Source of the DNA: DATESZ01 sp035283845
GTDB taxonomy: Bacteria; Desulfobacterota; Syntrophia; Syntrophales; JACQWR01
Assembly: GCA_035283845.1 (NCBI GenBank)
Contig: DATESZ010000271.1
Coordinates: 1 to 17,369 of the forward strand
Reading direction: 5' to 3'
Length of the DNA: 17,369 nt
Shown in pieces: positions 8,165 to 14,347 of the stretch. The position numbers and the translations under genes were made by a program. Positions within the stretch are counted from its first letter, which is position 1. Each line of letters begins with the position of its first letter. The notes beneath the pieces are model-generated. The model worked only from the letters and a program-made list of their open reading frames with translations, was not told the origin of the DNA and made no database searches.

Positions 8165-8962
8165 ATGGCTGAAAAAATAAAGCTCATCGACGTCTCGAAA
8201 TGTACCGGTTGTCGCAGTTGCCAAATTGCCTGCAAACAGTGGAATCAACTGCCGGCGGGGTTGACGATGAACACCGGCACCTATCAGAATCCACCTGACC
8301 TTCAGGCAAACACCTGGACACTTGTCCGTTTTCAGGAAATATCAGACAAGGGCGACAGAGTAAAATGGTTATTCCGGAAAGACAGTTGCATGCATTGCAC
8401 CGACGCCACCTGTGTAAAATTATGTCCGGCAGGCGCCAGAGCGCATCTGGATTATGGGGCCGTGGGCACGGATAATGAAAAGTGCATAGGCTGCCAGTCC
8501 TGCGTAGTCGCCTGTCCTTTCGGCAAACCCCGATATGATGAAAAGGCAAACAAAGCGTATAAATGCAATCTTTGTCCCGACAGGGTTCAGAACGGCCTGC
8601 CTCCTGCGTGTGTAAAGGCCTGCCCCACGGGTGCGCTTATGTTCGGCGATAAAGAAGAAATGTTGATCCGTGCCTATAAACGTATGCGGGAGTTGGGAAA
8701 AAACGCTTCTGTATACGGGGATAAATTTTTAGGAGGCACGCACATAGTTTATGTGTTGGAAGAAAGGGTCGAGTTTTACGATGCCCTGCCCGCCAAGCCC
8801 AAGGTGGCATCCAACGTCATTTTCTGGAAGGAACTTGTTAAATCCAGCGGATTGCTTAAGGCAGGCGCCGGATTGGCGGGATCATTCTTCTCCAACCGCA
8901 GAAAGTGTGCCGACAATCATAGACTAACCCCCCATGCCCTTGTCGGGCACAACGAAGGATGA
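8165..8962 (+). CDS. Formate dehydrogenase beta subunit, four [4Fe-4S] ferredoxin-like protein
   Basis: A 265-residue electron-transfer subunit (FdnH-like) starting right after the alpha stop, with GGAAGGGGGTGG before the ATG. Sixteen cysteines form four clusters: C13/16/19/23, C75/78/83/87 (CMHCTDATCVKLCP), C107/110/113/117 (CIGCQSCVVACP) and C134/137/149/153 (CNLC ... CVKACP). No signal peptide is present; such subunits are exported with the Tat-bearing alpha subunit. The C-terminus has only a short, weakly hydrophobic stretch (SGLLKAGAGLAGSFF), then an atypical polar tail (RRKCADNHRL to the end). FdnH normally has a full C-terminal transmembrane helix, so the anchor may be eroded. The stop codon TGA at 8960-8962 is the first three bases of a GC-rich inverted repeat, so the tail may have been altered by insertion of that element. 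Confidence 0.93.
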   Translation: MAEKIKLIDVSKCTGCRSCQIACKQWNQLPAGLTMNTGTYQNPPDLQANTWTLVRFQEISDKGDRVKWLFRKDSCMHCTDATCVKLCPAGARAHLDYGAVGTDNEKCIGCQSCVVACPFGKPRYDEKANKAYKCNLCPDRVQNGLPPACVKACPTGALMFGDKEEMLIRAYKRMRELGKNASVYGDKFLGGTHIVYVLEERVEFYDALPAKPKVASNVIFWKELVKSSGLLKAGAGLAGSFFSNRRKCADNHRLTPHALVGHNEG

Positions 8963-9024
8963 AAATCGCCCCCACCCCTCCCTCCCCCGTCGAGGGGGAG
9001 GGATACAGTGAGGGGGCATTTTCA
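8960..9024. repeat. 65-bp nested inverted repeat (REP/MITE-like) at the end of the beta subunit gene
   Basis: The outer arms are TGAAAAT-c-GCCCCC (8960-8973) and GGGGGC-ATTTTCA (9012-9024). The inner arms are TCCCTCCCCC (8979-8988) and GGGGGAGGGA (8994-9003), around the loop GTCGA. The strong C-rich/G-rich bias is unlike the neighbouring coding sequence. A second small hairpin, TGCCC-TTGTC-GGGCA, lies just upstream at 8935-8949. It may be a dispersed palindromic repeat, a small non-autonomous element or an mRNA-stabilising stem. There is no T run, so a classical terminator is unlikely. Confidence 0.65.
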
Positions 9025-9071
9025 TATAAAGTCAGGTGGGGTAGTTTCAGGGTTTCTTGATAACTTTCACA

Positions 9072-9122
9072 AAAAAGGCAAGCAGTCTGATTGCTGGGAT
9101 AGCTCAGGCTACTTGCCTTTTT
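9072..9122 (+). terminator. Terminator-like hairpin with branched interior
   Basis: AAAAAGGCAAG (9072-9082) pairs perfectly with CTTGCCTTTTT (9112-9122), 11 bp, so the 3' arm supplies a T run and the flanks make it a plausible two-way terminator. The 29-nt interior can form two further hairpins: AGCA-N7-TGCT (9081-9095, sharing two bases with the outer stem) and TAGC-TCAG-GCTA (9100-9111). That gives a possible three-way junction. It lies between the beta subunit and cytochrome genes. Confidence 0.6.
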
Positions 9123-9176
9123 GCTTTTCCCCGTCACAATAAATATGTTACATATCCTAAGCAATTAATTGCGAAC

Positions 9177-9192
9177 TGGCATAACCACTGCG
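9177..9192 (+). promoter_or_regulatory. Possible sigma-54 promoter for the cytochrome c/b pair
   Basis: TGGCATAACCACTGCG keeps the GG-N10-GC spacing of sigma-54 promoters but differs from TGGCAC-N5-TTGCW at three positions. It is about 145 bp upstream of the cytochrome start at 9335. No TGTAT-N9-ATACA dyad is seen upstream; two small palindromes (9143-9155, 9161-9172) lie close by. Confidence 0.4.
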
Positions 9193-9334
9193 TATATGAA
9201 AGTCGAAGATCAGGATAAGAATCTTAAAAGAAAGGAGAACATTAACTGGTCTTGAAAGGGACGATTCTGAAAAAATGTACAAGCATCCGAGGATATGATA
9301 GCCTTCTGCTTACAGCTAATAAGGAGGAAAATCT

Positions 9335-10387
9335 ATGCGCATGGTCAGGCGGATTCTGCTTTTGCTTCCATTGATGCTTTTGTTCATGGCAACGGCAATT
9401 GATGCGGATGCCGAGGAAAACGGCAAATGTATAAAATGTCATTGCAATAGGGCCATAATCACAAAAGGAGACAGTCACGCTTTCATTGATCCGGTGAAAT
9501 ACGCTGTCACTACTCACGCACGTATCGGTTGCGTGTCCTGTCATTACAGGGTAACCAAACGTCATCCCGATGACGGGATCAGACCCTCCCGGGCAACATG
9601 CAAGGAATGCCATGCCCCTGTCTTTAAGGAGTATGGCGAAAGTCTTCACGGCGGCAAGGCCGGCTGCGTTGATTGCCATAACCCACATGCGGTAAAACCT
9701 CTCCTGTCTGTATCGGGACGGGACATCAATGCTCAATGCGCTAAATGTCACGGCAATTCTAAAATTGTAGCGAGCCACTCCAAATGGCTGCCCCAGGCGG
9801 CGCTCCATATTGATGATCTCCCCTGCATAACCTGTCATACAGGCTCGCAAAATTATGTGATAACGCTTTACATTGCGAAAAAAGAAACAACCGTTCCCTT
9901 CAGCAGCTTCAATATCGCAAAATTTGAAGATTTGAACAGGCCGCTGTCTCCCGGCGAAAAAATTGAGACGCTGATCGACTATAACGGCGACGGATTGATC
10001 TTGCTTAGTGAATTGCAGAAATTCAATAAAAACAGCAAATATAAGAACATGAGTATCTTTGGAACAATGATGCCCGAGGCGATTACCCATAGTTACCAGA
10101 TCCTAGAAAACCGATGGGATTGCACTTTCTGTCATGTCACAGGGGCTAAAGGACTGCAGACGAGCTATCTTGCCCTTCCCACCAGTGACGGCACGTATAG
10201 ACGCATTGCCGTTGAAAAGGGCGCCATCCTCGACATACTTTACGGAACGCCGGATTTCTACATGCTGGGCACTACAAGAAGCACTACCTTGAGCATCATC
10301 GGTGCCATTATTGCAGCGGGCGGACTGATGGTGCCGATTGTTCACGGTATGATAAGATTACTGACCAGAAAAAAAAGAAAGGATTGA
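9335..10387 (+). CDS. Membrane-anchored heptahaem cytochrome c with an EF-hand loop
   Basis: A 350-residue periplasmic cytochrome with AAGGAGG before the ATG. A signal peptide (residues 1 to about 26, MRMVRRILLLLPL...) is followed by seven C-x2-C-H motifs starting at C32, C66, C89, C111, C135, C164 and C263. Several further histidines could serve as axial ligands. Between haems 6 and 7, residues 215-226 (DYNGDGLILLSE) fit the canonical calcium-binding EF-hand loop, with D, N, D, G, I and E at the expected positions. A transmembrane helix (~316-340) and a basic tail (TRKKRKD) anchor the C-terminus with the haems outside. The cytochrome b gene starts 5 bp after its stop. The context suggests it takes electrons from formate dehydrogenase or the quinone pool and passes them to periplasmic acceptors; this direction is inferred. 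Confidence 0.93.
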   Translation: MRMVRRILLLLPLMLLFMATAIDADAEENGKCIKCHCNRAIITKGDSHAFIDPVKYAVTTHARIGCVSCHYRVTKRHPDDGIRPSRATCKECHAPVFKEYGESLHGGKAGCVDCHNPHAVKPLLSVSGRDINAQCAKCHGNSKIVASHSKWLPQAALHIDDLPCITCHTGSQNYVITLYIAKKETTVPFSSFNIAKFEDLNRPLSPGEKIETLIDYNGDGLILLSELQKFNKNSKYKNMSIFGTMMPEAITHSYQILENRWDCTFCHVTGAKGLQTSYLALPTSDGTYRRIAVEKGAILDILYGTPDFYMLGTTRSTTLSIIGAIIAAGGLMVPIVHGMIRLLTRKKRKD

Positions 10388-10392
10388 TAAAG

Positions 10393-11025
10393 ATGCAACA
10401 GGAACCGATATATCTGACACCCACACCGGTACGAATATGGCACTGGTTGAATGCCCTGGGAATCGTCACCCTTTGTATCACGGGCGTACAAATCAGATTC
10501 CCTGAATATGTAAATATTTTCGGTACCTACAAGGCGGCAATCAAATTGCATGACACCGCCGGCGTTACAGTGTCCATTTCTTTTTTACTCTGGATATTTT
10601 ACTACCTTGTCGTGGCCCGTAATCTGGCAAAGCTTTATATTCCCAATCTGGACGATATAAAGAGGGGAATATTCAGGCAGGCGATTTTTTATTTCTTCAA
10701 CTACTTCCTCGGTGAAACGAATCCCCATACGGCGACACCGGACAACAAGTTCAACGCCATACAGAAAGTGAGTTATCTGGTCATCATGTTCGTGCTCCTG
10801 CCTCTCGTCATTATCAGCGGTCTTCTCCTTATGAACGTAGCCCCCCTGCGTGAATGGATCATCATGATCGGAGGAATAAAGTTCATTGTGGGCGCCCACT
10901 ATATTATTGCCTGTTCCTTCTTTGCCTTCCTCTGTGTCCATATCTATATGGCAACACTGGGGCACACGCCATTTTCTCATTTCAAGCTGATGTGGACGGG
11001 CTGGGAAGAAGTTGAGAGCCATTAG
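10393..11025 (+). CDS. Di-haem cytochrome b subunit (FdnI/hydrogenase cytochrome b family)
   Basis: A 210-residue integral membrane protein starting at ATG 10393, with AAAGGA 9 nt upstream; an in-frame TTG at 10384 has no room for a ribosome-binding site. Four hydrophobic helices lie at about 19-36, 57-76, 128-152 and 166-189. Histidines H17 (RIWHWLNA), H53 (KLHDTAG), H169 (GAHYII) and H183 (CVHIYMA) sit where the four b-haem ligands of FdnI-type cytochromes lie. It should link periplasmic formate oxidation to the menaquinone pool or, here, to the adjacent heptahaem cytochrome. Finding a multihaem c subunit between the ferredoxin beta subunit and the b subunit differs from the plain three-subunit FdnGHI layout. 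Confidence 0.92.
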   Translation: MQQEPIYLTPTPVRIWHWLNALGIVTLCITGVQIRFPEYVNIFGTYKAAIKLHDTAGVTVSISFLLWIFYYLVVARNLAKLYIPNLDDIKRGIFRQAIFYFFNYFLGETNPHTATPDNKFNAIQKVSYLVIMFVLLPLVIISGLLLMNVAPLREWIIMIGGIKFIVGAHYIIACSFFAFLCVHIYMATLGHTPFSHFKLMWTGWEEVESH

Positions 11026-11049
11026 CCTCACCACGCCGCACGATTTAAA

Positions 11050-11078
11050 TTGACTGGCTTCCTGCGATTTCTTATAAT
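11050..11078 (+). promoter_or_regulatory. Sigma-70 promoter for the nonahaem cytochrome operon
   Basis: TTGACT (11050-11055), a 17-nt spacer and a perfect TATAAT (11073-11078), 89 bp upstream of the start at 11167. This is close to full consensus and suggests strong, sigma-54-independent transcription of the cytochrome and orphan sensor genes. Confidence 0.75.
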
Positions 11079-11166
11079 ACAGTAATGGCACGACAGCAGT
11101 GCGTATCATTTCACATTAATTCTTCGACCGTCTTTTATTTAGGACAGGTCCTCAAGGAGGTTGTTC

Positions 11167-11928
11167 ATGAAGATTCGTTTTCCCCTATTCATCTTGATAA
11201 TTGCTTTCTTAATCGCCTCTTTAGCTTATGCAATCAACATCAAAGATATCACATTCAAGGGACGCGATTTCGGCAAGGTAATTTTTGATCATAATCTTCA
11301 TATCAAACAAGAAGGGATCAAAGATAATTGCAAGACTTGCCATAATGCCATCTTCAATATCAAAAAAAACATCCGCTATACCATGGCGGATATGGAGAAA
11401 GGACTATCCTGCGGCGCCTGCCATAATGGAAAACGGGCCTTTGATATCAAGGATTGCAACAAGTGCCACAAAATCCCGGATATTACTATAAAAGTAAAAG
11501 AGACAGGTCCTGTCGCTTTCAGTCATAAGAAGCATTCCGGCGCCTATAAATGCGGGAGTTGCCATCCCAAGCTCTACGAAGCAGGTCGCAACAAGCCCGT
11601 CGGCATGGCCCAGATGGAAAAGGGCAAATCATGCGGCGCCTGCCATAACGGCAAAGGTACATTTAAGATAGACGATTGCGTGCATTGCCATCCAACCAAA
11701 GATGTGGATTTCAAAGTAAAGGATACGGGAGATGTAAAATTCAGCCACGATCTGCATGCGGGAATGTATAAATGCGGCGATTGCCACGAAAAGCTCTATT
11801 TCCCTACCTCCAAAAACACAAGAAAGACCATGGTCGAGATGGAGGCGGCAAAATCCTGCGGTGCATGCCACGATGGTAAATCCGCTTTTACAGTAAAAGA
11901 AAGTTGCGACAGGTGCCATAAGATGTAG
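11167..11928 (+). CDS. Periplasmic nonahaem cytochrome c, three tandem c7-type trihaem units
   Basis: A 253-residue exported cytochrome. The ATG at 11167 is placed by AGGAGG 6 nt upstream; an in-frame TTG at 11161 directly follows that site. The signal peptide is about 1-22 (ends ASLAYA). Nine C-x2-C-H motifs begin at C55, C82, C97; C129, C156, C171; C203, C231, C247. The period is exactly 74 residues between units 1 and 2, and 74-76 between units 2 and 3. Each unit has a histidine pair before its first haem (FDHNLH, FSHKKH, FSHDLH) and the block CGACHxGK before its third. This matches the c(7)-type trihaem domain family found in polymeric periplasmic cytochromes of metal reducers. It is probably an electron-wire or shuttle protein for the periplasm. 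The sensor gene follows after 17 bp. Confidence 0.95.
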   Translation: MKIRFPLFILIIAFLIASLAYAINIKDITFKGRDFGKVIFDHNLHIKQEGIKDNCKTCHNAIFNIKKNIRYTMADMEKGLSCGACHNGKRAFDIKDCNKCHKIPDITIKVKETGPVAFSHKKHSGAYKCGSCHPKLYEAGRNKPVGMAQMEKGKSCGACHNGKGTFKIDDCVHCHPTKDVDFKVKDTGDVKFSHDLHAGMYKCGDCHEKLYFPTSKNTRKTMVEMEAAKSCGACHDGKSAFTVKESCDRCHKM

Positions 11929-11945
11929 CGTAACGGGAGGGCGTC

Positions 11946-12770
11946 ATGCTTAGATCCTTAACTGCGCGGGCGATCGTGCCGGTCACGATTGCGGTCACCG
12001 GTTTTGTTGTTGTCTGTTGTATGCTTCTCTATACCATCATGAAGACGGACATGACAAATGATGCGATAAAATATGAAACCAACCAGGCACATACTATCGT
12101 CAAATCGACACATTATGCAATGCTTCACGACGACAGGAAATCCCTGGGCAATATTATTGACAATATAGGAACCCAGGAAGGCGTAGAACATGTACGCATC
12201 TTCAACAAAAAGGGACTCATCATGTTTTCCAACAATCACAGCGAGGTGGGGAGGTTTGTAGACAAGAGCACCGCCGGTTGCATCGAGTGCCACAGTCATC
12301 CTGCTCCCTCTGCCACTTTGGGTGATATGAAACAGGCGCGCCGCTTTATCAACGAAAAGGGAACAGCGGTCATTGCCATCACTGCCCCGATCTACAACGA
12401 AAAAGACTGCTATATTGCGCCCTGTCATGTCCATAAGGCCACGCAGAAAATTCTGGGCACCCTTGATATCGGTCTGTCCGCAACGCCATTGCTGAAAAAC
12501 CTTTCCGTAATGCGAAGCCGAATGATTATCTTCAGCGTCATGGTGCTCCTGGTCACTATAGGAGGCGTGGCTGCCTTGCTTAGAAGGTATGTTTTCATCC
12601 CGATAAAATTGCTTGCGGATTTTACCGATAAGGTAGTTCAGGGCCGGATCGACCAGGAATTCCCTACCTGCAATAGAGAAATAGATAAACTCGCGAAAAA
12701 TATAAGGAGCATAGCAGAAAAATTGGACGATGCCCGGCGGAAAACAGAGAAATGTAAAGCAGACCCTTAA
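11946..12770 (+). CDS. Orphan haem-motif sensor: periplasmic domain plus HAMP, no kinase
   Basis: A 274-residue protein with GGGAGGG 5 nt before the ATG. TM1 (~10-32), a periplasmic domain with CIECH (C112-H116) and CYIAPCH (C155-H161), TM2 (~195-213), HAMP (~215-268) and a short charged end (DDARRKTEKCKADP). The two cysteine motifs fall at the same residue numbers as in the kinase at 2363-3961, and the flanking blocks agree: TTHYEMLEDNRK versus STHYAMLHDDRK, and ILGVLDI versus ILGTLDI. There is no HisKA, ATPase, methyl-accepting, GGDEF or other output domain, and no trace of one in the following 89 bp. It may signal by pairing with the kinases, or be a membrane di-haem electron carrier for the nonahaem cytochrome encoded 17 bp upstream. 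Both are inference. Confidence 0.92.
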   Translation: MLRSLTARAIVPVTIAVTGFVVVCCMLLYTIMKTDMTNDAIKYETNQAHTIVKSTHYAMLHDDRKSLGNIIDNIGTQEGVEHVRIFNKKGLIMFSNNHSEVGRFVDKSTAGCIECHSHPAPSATLGDMKQARRFINEKGTAVIAITAPIYNEKDCYIAPCHVHKATQKILGTLDIGLSATPLLKNLSVMRSRMIIFSVMVLLVTIGGVAALLRRYVFIPIKLLADFTDKVVQGRIDQEFPTCNREIDKLAKNIRSIAEKLDDARRKTEKCKADP

Positions 12771-12780
12771 ATCGCCTCAA

Positions 12781-12826
12781 CCCTGTTACGTTATATTGAT
12801 AAAATTTCCTGCTTAACGTAACAGGG
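12781..12826. repeat. 13-bp perfect inverted repeat between convergent genes
   Basis: CCCTGTTACGTTA (12781-12793) and TAACGTAACAGGG (12814-12826) are exact reverse complements around a 20-nt spacer. It lies in the 89-bp gap between the convergent orphan sensor and DUF1329 genes, where a two-way terminator is expected, but no T run follows either arm. A further TAACGTA follows the right arm (12828-12834). It may be a Rho-independent stem of atypical form, a protein-binding dyad or the remains of an element. Confidence 0.6.
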
Positions 12827-12859
12827 CTAACGTACTATAATACTGATTAAACTGCCCGT

Positions 12860-14140
12860 TTACCGCGCCCTCTTCAACAAGCCCTTGATACTGAAAGCAT
12901 CCTCTTCCTTCAGCGGAAATGCTTGATCGAAACCTTTCACATAGGCCGGATAACCATCCATTACCGTATAATGGTCGGTCTGGTAGTTCATGTACATCCA
13001 GTTAAACAGACATTTGAATCCTTCCTTATTACCGCCCGGCGCTCCCTGGCCATTAGCCTTCCACAACCGGCCTTTCTGGTCATACTGTTCGCCCCAATAA
13101 AGGAGGCAGCTTCCTCCCTGATCCACGGGAACGGCATCCACATAAATTATCCGTTTAGAATACACATAATCCGGATCGTTTAGCATAATTTCCAGCACCC
13201 ACATGGGCCTTATCTCCCATTCTACCGGGAAGCAAGGGCCATGCTTTTCATAGTCATATGCAGGTTTATTTTCCAATCCTACGTAGGCTCTGGGAACCAG
13301 GAAATCCCTATGTTCCAGGACCCTGATCTTCATTCTGGGATCAAGCTTTTGCCTCCACACCTCAAAATCATCCGGCACACAGTCGGTTCCCAGCAGGGGA
13401 TCGGTAAGGTCAGCCCCGGTAAGACGGCGCACCCTCCGGATCGCAGGGATATAGGCATAACATTCATCTGCCTTGCCCATCTCCCAGTATCTGATCCTTA
13501 ATTGGATGAATCCCTTAACTTCGTTAGGTTCCAAAATCACAATGGACTCCTTGAAAGAAATACCGCTCTCTGTAAAATCCGGCATATTCCCTAAAGGGTG
13601 GATGTCCGCTCTTCCCCGGTACTTGCGGTCAAATAGATCCCAGGTAAATTGTTTCTCATACTGGACATTTTTGAACAGGAGGAACTTGCTAAAGAATAGA
13701 AGATCGTCGTGGGCGCTGGAGCGGGAGATAGAGGGATAACAGTTCCAGGCTACCTCTAAAGCAGTCTTTGGTTCAGGGAAAGGAACTCCGGCCGTCCAGT
13801 TTAACAGGTCATTGTTAGCTCCTACCCGGGCAGTGCCTGCATACTTCCTGGTAGCCTCCAATTGACCCTTGGTGACCCGGTAATAGGTAGTTTTCACAAT
13901 GGGCATGGTTACCAGCCCTTCCTTCACCCCCATGCCATACCATTTGACTTTCGAGGGGGGGAGCAGTTTTTGCAACTCCGGCAGATAGGTGTCAAAATTC
14001 TCCTTAGTAATTACTATCCCCGGTTTAATGGGCCCCGTATATTTCTGATAAGTGGGGAGCTCCGCCGCCCCCAGAAAAACCGGAAATAAAACCCCCATCA
14101 AAAAGGCTATTAAAAAATGCGTTCCTCTTAGTTTAATCAT
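12860..14140 (-). CDS. DUF1329 family exported protein
   Basis: A 426-residue protein with AGAAAGGAGGT upstream of its ATG. A signal peptide covers about residues 1-26 (LIAFLMGVLFPVFLGAA). The mature part has the features of DUF1329 (PF07044), proteins usually around 400-450 residues whose fold is thought to resemble LolA/LolB lipoprotein carriers: an early GPIKPGIVITKENFDTYLPELQ region, AYIPAIRRVRRLTGADLTDPLLGTD in the middle (split here as AYIPAIRRVRRL and TGADLTDPLLG), and RPMWVLE and YVDAVPVDQGG near the end. It lies downstream of a porin on the same strand with a 207-bp gap. DUF1329 genes commonly accompany outer-membrane proteins, so a role in envelope transport of a hydrophobic or organic substrate is plausible. 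The substrate is unknown. Confidence 0.88.
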   Translation of the reverse strand: MIKLRGTHFLIAFLMGVLFPVFLGAAELPTYQKYTGPIKPGIVITKENFDTYLPELQKLLPPSKVKWYGMGVKEGLVTMPIVKTTYYRVTKGQLEATRKYAGTARVGANNDLLNWTAGVPFPEPKTALEVAWNCYPSISRSSAHDDLLFFSKFLLFKNVQYEKQFTWDLFDRKYRGRADIHPLGNMPDFTESGISFKESIVILEPNEVKGFIQLRIRYWEMGKADECYAYIPAIRRVRRLTGADLTDPLLGTDCVPDDFEVWRQKLDPRMKIRVLEHRDFLVPRAYVGLENKPAYDYEKHGPCFPVEWEIRPMWVLEIMLNDPDYVYSKRIIYVDAVPVDQGGSCLLYWGEQYDQKGRLWKANGQGAPGGNKEGFKCLFNWMYMNYQTDHYTVMDGYPAYVKGFDQAFPLKEEDAFSIKGLLKRAR

Positions 14141-14347
14141 ATTTTTTACCTCCTTTCTGTCGAGACGACATAAATTACCTTTCTCAAATGTGACTATGGA
14201 TTTTTATTAACGATATATACGGGGGAGTAGAAAAGATATTAGACCTTGGTCCAATAGTGATCAGGCCAATGAAGGAATTAGCAATTATTCAAAGCTCTCC
14301 CTGCAAGAGTTTCCCCCTTAGCTCAAGGAGTAAAAGATCAAATATTT

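Larger units (their letters stand above)
8963..9334. other. 372-bp spacer between beta subunit and heptahaem cytochrome genes
   Basis: No gene is supported. In order it contains the GC-rich nested inverted repeat (to 9024), a terminator-like hairpin (9072-9122), two small palindromes (ATATGT-T-ACATAT at 9143-9155 and GCAATTAATTGC at 9161-9172), a possible sigma-54 promoter (9177-9192), and the ribosome-binding site of the next gene. The cytochrome genes may therefore be transcribed partly on their own. Confidence 0.65.

Noticed and set aside
9091..9117. tRNA-like string GGGATAGCTCAGG
   Set aside because: It resembles a tRNA D-arm start, but no acceptor pairing, anticodon arm or T arm with TTCRA follows; it is the interior of the terminator-like hairpin.
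9242..10090. 282-residue open frame on the minus strand
   Set aside because: It lies antisense to the heptahaem cytochrome, has no recognisable domain or ribosome-binding site, and its plus-strand partner has seven haem motifs and a signal peptide.
11086..11103. Sigma-54 promoter starting with the perfect -24 box TGGCACG
   Set aside because: The next GC in a TGC context is 12 nt after the GG, not 10, and sigma-54 spacing is strict; a near-perfect sigma-70 promoter lies just upstream.
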